Positions 51,265 to 60,061 of a stretch of DNA of 64,000 nt are shown here, one piece after another. The translations under genes were made by a program, and so were the position numbers. Origin of the DNA: Ostreococcus lucimarinus CCE9901 (lineage: Eukaryota; Chlorophyta; Mamiellophyceae; Mamiellales; Bathycoccaceae); contig NC_009364.1 of the NCBI RefSeq assembly GCF_000092065.1, positions 62,001 through 126,000 on the forward strand, given 5' to 3'. Each line of letters begins with the position of its first letter. Position 1 is the first letter of the stretch. Below the pieces are notes generated by a model. It was not told where the DNA came from, did not search any database, and saw only the letters and a program-made list of their open reading frames with translations.

Positions 51265-52173
51265 ATGGTGGACTACTCAAAGTTCGATCGCATCGTCGCC
51301 GACGCGAGCGACGACGAGGACGAGGCGCGAACGCGCGCGACGCCGAACGTGACGAGACTGGATGCTGGGACGAAAATCACATTCGGAAACGGACGCGCGA
51401 CGATCGCGACGCGCGCGGACGCGGACGACGACGACGACGGCGATCGCCGGGAGCGCGACGCGGACGCGCGCGGCGCGAACGAGGGCGCGGAGGGGACGAT
51501 GAGCGAACGGGAGCTGCGCGCGGCGCTCGAGGCTCGGGACGCGGCGGCGGCGCGGGACGCGGCGCGAGCGACGCCGAGCGCGCGCGGCGACGACGTCGCC
51601 GGCGCGCGAGGCGCGAATCGGGAGACGTGTTTGACGAAGATGACGCGGAACGGTGGGGTGGTTCTGGACGCCGGGACGAAGGAGGAGCGGTATTATTGGC
51701 GGCAGGACGCGAGCGAGGCGACGCTGAGCGTCGTCGTGGCGCCCGGGACCAAGGCGAAGGACGCGCGCGTGCGCGTGACGGCGACGGAGGTGGAGATCAG
51801 TGTGCTGAATCGCGAGACCGGGGCGAGTGAGGTGGTCTTACGAGGTGAGTGGGCGCATGAGATCGACCCCGAGCCGCGCGACGAGGACGACGAGTACGCG
51901 CCGACGACGTTCGGCGACTGGGAAATCACAGATTTTGAAGGCGCGGACGCGCGTCGCGTCGTGCGCGTCACCGTGCGCAAAAAAGCTTCCCAAATGTTGA
52001 CGCACTGGTGGCGCTCGTGCATCAAAGGCGCGCCCGAGGAGGATCCCTCGACGTTTGAGGATCGAAATTCGTCTCGCGCGGAAGCCGGGCGTCGCGCGTG
52101 GGAGGAAGCGCAGGAAATGTTTCGCGAGCGCGTGAAAACCCGGGAAAAAGTCGAAATCGACGCGCACGATTAA
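51265..52173 (+). CDS. CS-domain (p23/NudC-like) protein
   Basis: 302 residues. The first 120 residues are acidic and Ala-rich. A CS domain occupies about 140-240: YYWRQDASEATLSVVVAPG, VRVTATEVEISVLN, VLRGEWAHEIDPEPRDEDDE and RVVRVTVRKKASQMLTHWW, with the terminal WW-like aromatic pair of NudC-type domains. CS proteins are HSP90 co-chaperones or NudC-like factors. The WRSCIKGAPEEDPSTFEDR tail favours a NudC-like protein. HSP90 (TRAP1) here is organellar, so a direct link is not implied. Confidence 0.82.
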   Translation: MVDYSKFDRIVADASDDEDEARTRATPNVTRLDAGTKITFGNGRATIATRADADDDDDGDRRERDADARGANEGAEGTMSERELRAALEARDAAAARDAARATPSARGDDVAGARGANRETCLTKMTRNGGVVLDAGTKEERYYWRQDASEATLSVVVAPGTKAKDARVRVTATEVEISVLNRETGASEVVLRGEWAHEIDPEPRDEDDEYAPTTFGDWEITDFEGADARRVVRVTVRKKASQMLTHWWRSCIKGAPEEDPSTFEDRNSSRAEAGRRAWEEAQEMFRERVKTREKVEIDAHD

Positions 52174-52280
52174 CCGCGCGCGTCACCGTTCGATTCGTCA
52201 CCGTTCAAAATCTCATTTCTTGTTCTACAACGCTATCGTCGCGTCGCGCCGTCGCCGCGACCCGCGGCTCGCGTCCGCGC

Positions 52281-52884
52281 TCACTTCTTCCCCAGTTCCA
52301 CCTCGAGCCCGTTATACGGAAACGTCTTCGGCGCAAACGGCGTCGTCGACGGTTTATCCACCATCGTCGCTAATCCGTACACGCCGCCCAAGAACGCGAA
52401 CGCGCTCGCCAGGTACGTCGCCGCCCGCGCCTTCGTCACGATGCGCGCCGGCACGTCGTCCAGCGCCGGCTCCGGGTGCGCGTCTCCCGCGTCCCACGTC
52501 AACTCCGCCTCCTCGGGTATCTATCTCGCGTCATCGCGCCCCCGTCGTCGTCGTCGTCAGTCTTCGCGCGTCGCCTTCGTCGGTCGCCTTCGTCTTCGTC
52601 GTAGGGCTCCGCGATCGCCCCCGTCCGTCCCGCGTCTCCCCTCGCTCGCGCGTCGTCGTCGTCGCGCGTCGCGTCGCGCCGTCTCGCCCCCGTCGTCGTC
52701 GCGCGTCGTCGTCGCGCGCGCGTCGCGTCTCGTCGCCCTCGCGCACCTCCCGCACCGGCGCGCGCGTCGGTTCGATCGCCGGTCCCACGCCCGCGCGAGC
52801 GCGCGCGCTCGTCGCGACGCCGCGCGTCTTCGCGCCCGCGCGCGCGAGCCGCGTCGCGAGCTCGATCGCGCGTCCGCGCGGCAT
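52281..52884 (-). CDS. NDUFB8-type (ASHI) subunit of mitochondrial complex I, two exons
   Basis: Exons 52884-52747 and 52520-52281; the 226-bp intron starts GTGCGC, has AGACTGACG and ends GATAG. The phase-0 join gives APVREIPEEAELTWDAG. 125 residues: a leader (MPRGRAIELATRLARAGAKT), then LTWDAGDAHPEPALDD, one membrane helix (AATYLASAFAFLGGVYGLAT), and the tail FPYNGLEVELGKK. The W-D-G-PEP block, single helix and PYxxLxVELG tail are those of plant complex I ASHI/NDUFB8. The unspliced exon 2 lacks any ATG, so the gene is invisible without the intron. Confidence 0.8.
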
Positions 52885-53200
52885 GCGTCGTCGCGCGTCG
52901 TCGTGTGGCGTCGAGACGACCGACGCCGCGGATTCGCGCGACGCGACACGTCGACGCTCGACGCGACGCGACGCGACGCGACGCGCGACGCGGGACGCGC
53001 GTCGATCGCGCGCGAGGCGACGTCGGACGCGCGCGTCGAGCGCCGCGCGCGTCGCGATCGAGCGCGCGCGCGCGGCTCGCGAGATTCGAACGCGCGAGAT
53101 TCGATCGCGTCGGTTCGGCACCGCGCGACGCGCGCGGCGACGCGCGACGAGCGGCGCGGCGAGGGACGTCGGGACGTCGGGACGTCGACGGAGGCGAACG
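52885..53200. promoter_or_regulatory. Divergent region between NDUFB8 and VPS4
   Basis: 316 bp, CG-rich, with an ACGCG pentanucleotide run (52961-52985) and a GGGACGTCG triplet repeat at about 53170-53190 before the VPS4 ATG. No gene recognised. Confidence 0.5.
52961..52985. repeat. (ACGCG)5 microsatellite
   Basis: Five perfect ACGCG units, the same repeat unit as in the aminopeptidase N intron and upstream of the DDX18-like helicase. Confidence 0.85.
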
Positions 53201-54529
53201 ATGGAGGGCGGCGCGTCGATACGCGATAAGGCGATCGCGTTCGTGCGAGAGGCGGTGAGGGAGGACCAGGCTGGGGCGTACGAGGCGGCGTTTAAGTTGT
53301 ACTTGGTCGCGCTGGAGCACTTTGGGGTGTATTTAAAGTACGAAAAGAACCCGCGGATGGCGGAGACGGTGCGAGGGAAGTATAAGGAGTATTTGGTGCG
53401 AGCGGAGGAGCTGCAGAAGATCGTGCAGGGGCGGAAGAACGCGAAGGAGGTGAGCGGGACGGGGGCGAGCGGGGCGCAGAGAGAGAAGAGCGGCGACGCG
53501 GACGGGGACGCGGAGTTGGCGAAGATGAAGGGCCAACTCGGTGGAGCGATCGTGACGGAAAAACCGAACGTGAAGTGGGATGACGTCGCGGGGTTGCAAC
53601 TCGCGAAGGAGGCGCTCAAGGAGGCGGTGGTGTTGCCGGTGAAGTTTCCGCAGTTTTTCACCGGGAAGCGCAAGGCGTGGAGCGGGTTCTTGTTGTACGG
53701 ACCCCCGGGGACGGGGAAGAGCTATCTCGCCAAAGCCGTGGCCACGGAAGCGGATTCGACGTTCTTCTCCATCTCGTCGAGCGATTTGGTGAGTAAATGG
53801 ATGGGGGAGAGCGAAAAGTTGGTTTCCCAACTGTTCAGTTTGGCGCGCGAGCAGGCGCCGTCCATCATCTTCATAGACGAGATCGACGCTTTGTGTGGCG
53901 CGAGAGGGGAAAACGGCGAGTCTGAAGCGTCTAGACGCATCAAGACGGAGATTCTAGTTCAAATGCAAGGCGTCGGTAACTCGTCTGGAAAGGTGTTAGT
54001 GCTCGCGGCGACGAACACGCCGTACGCGCTGGATCAAGCCGTGCGACGTCGGTTCGACAAGAGAATCTACATCCCACTTCCAGACGAAGCCGCGCGCGCG
54101 CATATTTTTCGCGTGCACGTCGGGGAAACCCCAAACGATCTCACGGATGAGGATTACCACGCCCTCGGCGCCGCCACGGAGGGCTTCAGCGGTTCCGACA
54201 TCGACCACGTCGTCAAGGATGTCCTGTACGAACCCGTGCGCAAGGTCCAAGAGGCGACACACTTCATCACCGTCCAGAATCCACCCAACGCCCCCTCCGA
54301 GGACGCCCCCGAGACTGAGTACTACATTCCATGCTCTCCCGGCGCCGCCGGCGCGTGGCCGTCTTCGCTCGAGGAGCTCGCTCGACTCGGCTACGCCGCT
54401 CGCGTCCTCCCGCCCCCGATCACCGCAAACGATTTCCGCAAGGTGCTCTTACGCGCGCGACCCACCGTCGCCGCCGCAGATCTCGAGCTTCACGAAAAGT
54501 TCACCCGTGAATTCGGCGAGGAGGGCTAG
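53201..54529 (+). CDS. VPS4: VPS4, ESCRT-III disassembly AAA ATPase
   Basis: 442 residues from the ATG at 53201. N-terminal MIT domain (1-75: IRDKAIAFVREAVREDQAGA, KYKEYLVRAEELQKIV), linker, then the AAA core with KWDDVAGLQLAKEALKEAVV, Walker A GPPGTGKS (about 168), Walker B IIFIDEID, and second region of homology ATNTPYALDQAVRRRFDKRI. The VPS4 C-terminal helix is ITANDFRKVLLRARPTVAAA. It dismantles ESCRT-III in multivesicular-body sorting and membrane abscission. The upstream Arg-rich in-frame extension is not coding. Confidence 0.96.
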   Translation: MEGGASIRDKAIAFVREAVREDQAGAYEAAFKLYLVALEHFGVYLKYEKNPRMAETVRGKYKEYLVRAEELQKIVQGRKNAKEVSGTGASGAQREKSGDADGDAELAKMKGQLGGAIVTEKPNVKWDDVAGLQLAKEALKEAVVLPVKFPQFFTGKRKAWSGFLLYGPPGTGKSYLAKAVATEADSTFFSISSSDLVSKWMGESEKLVSQLFSLAREQAPSIIFIDEIDALCGARGENGESEASRRIKTEILVQMQGVGNSSGKVLVLAATNTPYALDQAVRRRFDKRIYIPLPDEAARAHIFRVHVGETPNDLTDEDYHALGAATEGFSGSDIDHVVKDVLYEPVRKVQEATHFITVQNPPNAPSEDAPETEYYIPCSPGAAGAWPSSLEELARLGYAARVLPPPITANDFRKVLLRARPTVAAADLELHEKFTREFGEEG

Positions 54530-54667
54530 TTCCTCTCCTTCGCTCGCTTGTTGTAACAAAACATCCATCCGTCGCGACGCGTCGTTCGCCTCCCAAATTT
54601 GAAAATTTCGACAGCTCGCGCCCATCGATCGAACGTTCCGCCGCACACTCGCGCGCGCCCGCGCGCG

Positions 54668-57175
54668 ATGGCGCCGAGCAACAAACAACAGACACTAGCC
54701 GGGTTCTTCGGCCTGCCCAACGTCCCGAAAGTCGTCGACGAGGCGTCGCCGGGGAAGTCGAGCGATGAGAATGAGATTCAAACTCAAACGAAATCGCCGA
54801 TGAAGAGCGACGCCGCGTCGCCGATGGCGAAGAAACAGCGCGTCGACGACGCGACTGCGGTGGCGAACGCCGTCGCGGATGATGCGGTGCGAGCGAAGGC
54901 GGGAGATGGCGGCGCGGTGGAGGCGACGAAGGAGGCGGAGGCGCGAGCGGCGCGCGAGGACGACGGCGAGGACGACGACGCGATTGAAATGGATGAGGAT
55001 GAGGATGAGGATGAGGATGAAGACGAGATGGCGAACGTGGGAGAGCGACGACGAAAACGGGCGGGCGGCGGTGGTCGGGCGTTGCCGGATGATTACGAAG
55101 AAGAGTCGGAAGAGGAGTCGGGCGAGGAGGAGGAGGACGACATCGAAGACGTTGAAATCGGATCGCCGAAGACTGGGAAGATGCCCAAGGCGAAGGCGAA
55201 GGCGAAGACCAAGGCGAAGAAGGAAGAACCGGCCACGGCTGGGCTCGGAGACAAGTCCGTGGAGGCGGCGGAGCGGTATTTGGAGTATGATCCGGTGTCG
55301 AAGGTGACGTGGAAGCTCGGCGACGCGACGCCGTATTTGTATCTCGCGAATATTTTCGAGTCCATCGCGGAAACGACGAAAAGATTGGAGATCGCGGAGC
55401 TGCTGACAAATGCTTTCCGGACGATTTTAGCGAGTAAACCGACTGATCTCTTGGCGGCGGTGTACTTGGCGTCGAACACCATTCATCCGCAGCACGAAGG
55501 TATCGACCTCGGCATCGGGGATGCGACGCTCATCAAGGCGCTCGCTGAGGCCACGGGGCGGAAAGACGAATCGATTAAGAATGACTATAAGGAAGCTGGC
55601 GATCTTGGAAGCGTGGCCATGGCGAGTCGTTCGACGCAGCGCATGATGTTCCCGCCGCCACCGTTGACGGTGACGGGCGTGCTCAAGGAGTTTAGAGCCA
55701 TCGCCACGACCGATGGCGAAAAGAGCGTCGATCGCAAGAAAGGTATGATCAAGAAGCTCCTCGTCTCCGCGCGCGAGTGCGAGGCGGGTTACGTCATTCG
55801 CTCGCTCCAAGGTAAACTACGAATCGGCCTCGCTCAACAGACGGTGACGCAAAGTCTCGCGCACGCCATCGTCTTGCACGGCGACGCCGGAAAGAAGAAG
55901 AAGGGCGCCGAGCTCGCCGATGCCTTGGGTGCAGCATTCGACGTGCTCAAGCAAGTATTTAGCGAATGTCCGACTTTTGATCAAATCGTCCCGGCGCTAC
56001 TTGAGGTTGGTATCGAAGGCTTGCAAGAGCGTTGCAAATTCACCCCGGGTGTCCCCGTCAAGCCGATGTTAGCCAAGCCTACGACTGGGGTGTCTGAAGT
56101 GTTGAAGCGCTTCGAAGACATCGCGTTTACGTGTGAATACAAGTACGATGGAGAGCGCGCGCAGATTCACCTCCAAGAAAATGGCAAGGTGTCCATCTTC
56201 TCCCGCAACCAAGAGGACAACACGGCCAAGTTTCCCGATCTCATAAACGGTCTCAAGCGATACATCAAGCCTCATGTGAAGTCTGTCGTCATCGACTGCG
56301 AAGCCGTTGCATACGATAGAGAACAAAACAAGATCTTGCCGTTCCAGATTTTGAGCACGCGAGGAAAGAAAAACATCGTTGAATCGGAGATCAAAGTCAA
56401 AGTCGCTCTCTACGCGTTTGACTGCCTGTACCTCAACGGCGAACCGCTGTTGCGCGAGCCGATGCACAAGCGCCGCGAAGCACTTTACAGCGCATTCCAA
56501 GAAGTTCCCGGCGAATTCTTCTTCGTCACCGAGAAGACATCTCGCGATATCGATGAACTGCAAGGATTTTTGGACGAATCTATCGCAGAGAACACCGAAG
56601 GTTTGATTGTCAAGACGCTCGACGCGACGTACGAACCGTCCAAGCGCTCCCTCAACTGGCTTAAGCTCAAGAAGGATTACATGGAAGGCTGCGGTGACTC
56701 ATTAGATTTAGTTCCAATCGGCGCTTGGCTCGGACGCGGTAAGCGTACGGGCGTTTATGGCGCGTACTTACTCGCCTGTTTCGACGAAGACGGCGAAGAG
56801 TACCAATCCATCTGTAAAATAGGCACCGGCTTCAGCGAAGTCATCCTCGAGGAATTGGCCAACGCCATGAACCCACACGTCATAGACGGTCCGCGTTCGT
56901 ACTACAAGGTATCCGACGCCATGAAACCCGACGTGTGGTTCGAACCGAAGCAAGTGTGGGAAGTCAAAGCCGCCGACTTGTCAATCTCTCCGGTTCACCA
57001 AGCCGCGTGTGGATTGGTCGATCCGCAAAAGGGCATCGCGCTGCGCTTTCCTCGCTTCTTACGTCGCCGCGACGACAAAGAGCCCGAGATGGCGACCAAC
57101 TCCGAGCAAGTCGCCGAGTTTTACAACGCCCAGGCCAACAAGCAAGAGTTTAACGCCAACGGAGATGACGATTAA
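54668..57175 (+). CDS. LIG1: DNA ligase I (ATP-dependent)
   Basis: Joins Okazaki fragments and repair nicks. 835 residues from the ATG at 54668. A PCNA-binding PIP box, QQTLAGFF, begins at residue 6. A long acidic linker (EMDEDEDEDEDEDE) follows, then the DNA-binding domain (VTGVLKEFRAIATT, RSLQGKLRIGLAQQT), the adenylation domain with nucleophile in KYDGERAQIH (near base 56140), DCEAVAYD, EGLIVKTLDATY, SLNWLKLKKDY and the OB fold ending FPRFLRRRDDKEPE. All ligase motifs are intact. It sits 102 bp before REV1 on the same strand. Confidence 0.95.
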   Translation: MAPSNKQQTLAGFFGLPNVPKVVDEASPGKSSDENEIQTQTKSPMKSDAASPMAKKQRVDDATAVANAVADDAVRAKAGDGGAVEATKEAEARAAREDDGEDDDAIEMDEDEDEDEDEDEMANVGERRRKRAGGGGRALPDDYEEESEEESGEEEEDDIEDVEIGSPKTGKMPKAKAKAKTKAKKEEPATAGLGDKSVEAAERYLEYDPVSKVTWKLGDATPYLYLANIFESIAETTKRLEIAELLTNAFRTILASKPTDLLAAVYLASNTIHPQHEGIDLGIGDATLIKALAEATGRKDESIKNDYKEAGDLGSVAMASRSTQRMMFPPPPLTVTGVLKEFRAIATTDGEKSVDRKKGMIKKLLVSARECEAGYVIRSLQGKLRIGLAQQTVTQSLAHAIVLHGDAGKKKKGAELADALGAAFDVLKQVFSECPTFDQIVPALLEVGIEGLQERCKFTPGVPVKPMLAKPTTGVSEVLKRFEDIAFTCEYKYDGERAQIHLQENGKVSIFSRNQEDNTAKFPDLINGLKRYIKPHVKSVVIDCEAVAYDREQNKILPFQILSTRGKKNIVESEIKVKVALYAFDCLYLNGEPLLREPMHKRREALYSAFQEVPGEFFFVTEKTSRDIDELQGFLDESIAENTEGLIVKTLDATYEPSKRSLNWLKLKKDYMEGCGDSLDLVPIGAWLGRGKRTGVYGAYLLACFDEDGEEYQSICKIGTGFSEVILEELANAMNPHVIDGPRSYYKVSDAMKPDVWFEPKQVWEVKAADLSISPVHQAACGLVDPQKGIALRFPRFLRRRDDKEPEMATNSEQVAEFYNAQANKQEFNANGDDD

Positions 57176-57277
57176 TAGAACGCGCGCCGCGAACGTTGTC
57201 AACGCAAAAACCAACCGTTCCTCAGATGCCGCCGCGCCGCGCCCGCGCGCTCGCGCGCCGCGTCGTTCGCACCGCCC

Positions 57278-59134
57278 ATGGCGAACAACGCCGTCACTAA
57301 CTTCCACGCGAACAGCCGTCTGCACTTCATAGGCTCATGGCGCGCGCGTTACGATGTGTTTCTCGACGCCAAGCTCGCCCAAAAGCAGCACGATTCCGCG
57401 ACGAATCGCACGCGCGACGTCGCGTCGACGTCGCGCGCGACGCCGCGCACGATTTTTCACGTCGACATGGACTGTTTCTTCGCGAGCGTCGCGATGCGCG
57501 CGCGACCGGAGCTGTCGACGGAGACGCCGCTGGCGGTGTCGTGGGGGACGAGCGCGAGCAAAAGAGGCGAAGTGTCGAGCGCGAATTACGCGGCGCGCGC
57601 GTTCGGCGTGAAAGCCGGCATGTGGCTCGACGAGGCGCTGCGACTGTGTCCAGAATTAGTGCTCGCGCCGTATGATTTCGCAGAGTACGAAAAAGTGGCG
57701 CTGGAGGTGTATGAAATTTTGTTTGAAGCGTCGCGAGGAGAGTGCGTCGGGATTTCGTGCGACGAAGCTTTCATCGACGTCACGAGTCGATGCGAGTCCG
57801 AGGACGCCGTGGCCGTGGCGGAGCAGATTCGCAGGGATGTTTACGCGAAGACGAAGTGCGCGTGCTCGATAGGGATCGGGTCTAATATGTTGTTAGCGAG
57901 GTTGGCGACGCGAAGAGCTAAGCCAGATGGCGCGTTTCGAGTCGAGCCGAAGGATGAGCGCGAATTCATCGCGAAGACGCGATTGGCGGATTTACCGGGA
58001 TTCGGACGACACGCGGGTGAGAAGTTGCAAAAGTCCACCAAAATTCGCGTCACGGATACGTGTGAAACGCTCCTGAAAGTTCCAGTGGCGACGCTGAAGA
58101 GCGCACTAGGCGCACAGAAAACCGAAAAACTCCTCGAAGCGGCGCGAGGCATCGACAAGACGCCGTGGTGCGTGCGACCACAGCGCAAGAGCATCGGCGC
58201 GCAAATGTCTTGGGGCGTCCGGTGTGCATCAAATGAAGTAGCGATGGACTACGTTAAACAACTCGTGAGAGAGGTAGCGTACCGCATGCAACGCTTGAAA
58301 ATTCGCGGTCGCGCGCTCAACTTAAAGCTTTGGCGGGCTATTCCAGACGTGAACACGATGCGAGATTATCAAGGTCACGGCGCATGCGATGTGCTGACGC
58401 GCACAAAAGCGATGCGGGAGTTGAGTAACGACACCGAACTTATCATCAGCGAGGCTCTAACGATATTGCGAGAGTTGAACGTCGAAGCGACGTCGATACG
58501 CGGGTTAGGTGTTTCGATTACAAAGTTGGAACACGGCGCGGAGACGGCGACGTCTCCGGGCGCAAAACAACCAACTCTTTCGCAAATGTTTGCCAAACGC
58601 ACAGCGGAGAAAGCAACACACGAGGAAGAAACATGTGTACTTGCGGCGAGCGATGAAGAGTTGGCGGAGACGGAGTCTGAGGGCGACGACGACGTCGCGG
58701 ACACGCAGTCGCAGCTGACGCAAAACGATTGCGACTTTACGTTGTTCAACTCGCAGGCGGAAATAGATAGCGACAGGGAAAGATCGATACGCGACGCATT
58801 CGAAGCCGCAGCGCGGGCGTATGCATGGCAAAGATTCGAGCTCGGACGCTTAAAACTTAGCAAGCGAAGACGCGACACGTTGAGCGAGGACGAGTACGCG
58901 AGACGCGCTTGCGCTCGAGCTGCCGATGTCATCGCGACGCAAGCGCGGAGATCATACGCTCAGGATGGTGAAACCGGTCTGAACGCCTTACTCAACGACG
59001 CTCGAGCGCTGTGTCGATCGCAAGAGCTATTACACGAAACGTACTCATCACAGGGCGCCGCGTTCATCGCCGCCTGGCTCGATCGAGTCGACTCTGTGGG
59101 CAAAACAATCGTCATCGGGTCTAGCAGTCTTTAG
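57278..59134 (+). CDS. REV1: REV1, Y-family translesion DNA polymerase
   Basis: dCMP transferase and TLS scaffold. 618 residues. It begins NNAVTNFHANSRLHFIGSWR, the block that in other REV1 proteins lies between BRCT and polymerase; no BRCT precedes it. Catalytic residues: IFHVDMDCFFASVAMR (about 60) and GISCDEAFIDVTSR. HhH part: LADLPGFGRHAGEKL. Little finger to about residue 425. Beyond it, a PIP-like QPTLSQMF, an acidic Gln/Ser stretch, and a helical tail that may contain the polymerase-interaction domain. Its 3' end is 32 bp from the START-like gene. Confidence 0.88.
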   Translation: MANNAVTNFHANSRLHFIGSWRARYDVFLDAKLAQKQHDSATNRTRDVASTSRATPRTIFHVDMDCFFASVAMRARPELSTETPLAVSWGTSASKRGEVSSANYAARAFGVKAGMWLDEALRLCPELVLAPYDFAEYEKVALEVYEILFEASRGECVGISCDEAFIDVTSRCESEDAVAVAEQIRRDVYAKTKCACSIGIGSNMLLARLATRRAKPDGAFRVEPKDEREFIAKTRLADLPGFGRHAGEKLQKSTKIRVTDTCETLLKVPVATLKSALGAQKTEKLLEAARGIDKTPWCVRPQRKSIGAQMSWGVRCASNEVAMDYVKQLVREVAYRMQRLKIRGRALNLKLWRAIPDVNTMRDYQGHGACDVLTRTKAMRELSNDTELIISEALTILRELNVEATSIRGLGVSITKLEHGAETATSPGAKQPTLSQMFAKRTAEKATHEEETCVLAASDEELAETESEGDDDVADTQSQLTQNDCDFTLFNSQAEIDSDRERSIRDAFEAAARAYAWQRFELGRLKLSKRRRDTLSEDEYARRACARAADVIATQARRSYAQDGETGLNALLNDARALCRSQELLHETYSSQGAAFIAAWLDRVDSVGKTIVIGSSSL

Positions 59135-59166
59135 TTCAAATTAAGTAAATGCGCTAACATTCCTGA

Positions 59167-59955
59167 CTAACAATCCATCTCTACGACCTTTGGCTTGGAC
59201 GCACAACACACGAACATCGAGACCCGAACGGATTTCTTCTCCATCGCCGGCTCGCCGTCCAAATCCTCCGCGTACGCGTCGTCCCGCAGCGCCGTTTCCG
59301 TAGCGGTGTGAAACGAAGCCCCCCCGAGCGTCGACCCGCTCCCAGATCGCTTCACCGACGACCTATTCGTCACCGGGAACGCCTGCGTCTTCACCGGCGC
59401 GATCTCTCCCGACGCCACCTTGGCCTTATACTCGATCCACTCGCGCGTGATTTCCGGCAGCAACTCGTACGCCTTTCGAATCCCGTCCACGACGATGTTT
59501 TCAATAATCCCTCCGATCCCTCGCAGCGCCACCTGACACTCACCCTCCACCTCCACCACGCACGCGCGCGCTCCCATCTCCCTCACCGTGATCGTTCCCC
59601 TCACCACCGAGTGTTTCGTGATGTTATTCACCGTCGTGAACGCCTGCGCGAACGGCGTCGTCTTCTCCGCCCCGTTCAAATACTTCCTCGTGTCCACGAA
59701 CTCCACCTTCCCGTTCGGCACCACGCGCGCCACCAACCGCGGCAGTTTTATCCCCGGCACCGTCCGTATCACGATCGTCCGCTCGTTCGTCTCCCGCTCT
59801 AAATCATCGCGCACTATCTCCAACTCTCGCGTCCCCACGCGCTGCATGTGAAAGCTTCGATACGCATCCGTGTCCTTGTCGTCGATGAACTCGCGCGCGC
59901 TCACGCACAGTTCGCTCGTGAATTTAAACTTCTTGCACTTTTTCTTCTCCCGCAT
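59167..59955 (-). CDS. START-like (VASt/PRELI-type) lipid-binding protein, tentative
   Basis: 262 residues from the ATG at 59955 (MREKKKCKKFKFTSEL). The core alternates strands and helices typical of the SRPBCC fold: RTIVIRTVPGIKLPRLVARV, VEFVDTRKYLNGAEKTTPFA, GTITVREMGARACVVEVEGE and a long C-terminal helix, ENIVVDGIRKAYELLPEITR. The terminal helix and GIGGIIENIVVDGI resemble VASt or PRELI lipid-transfer proteins. The tail has Cys-Cys and a final EMDC, possible lipidation sites. The N-terminal open extension to 60558 lies antisense to WEE1 and is rejected. Confidence 0.6.
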   Translation of the reverse strand: MREKKKCKKFKFTSELCVSAREFIDDKDTDAYRSFHMQRVGTRELEIVRDDLERETNERTIVIRTVPGIKLPRLVARVVPNGKVEFVDTRKYLNGAEKTTPFAQAFTTVNNITKHSVVRGTITVREMGARACVVEVEGECQVALRGIGGIIENIVVDGIRKAYELLPEITREWIEYKAKVASGEIAPVKTQAFPVTNRSSVKRSGSGSTLGGASFHTATETALRDDAYAEDLDGEPAMEKKSVRVSMFVCCASKPKVVEMDC

Positions 59956-60061
59956 CGCGCGCGATCCGCGCGCGCGCGGGAATCGCGTCGAGAAGTCGCG
60001 ATCGGGACGCTTCGAGTCAACGCGTTTCAAACTGCGTCGCCTCACATCGCGGCGCGTCGCG

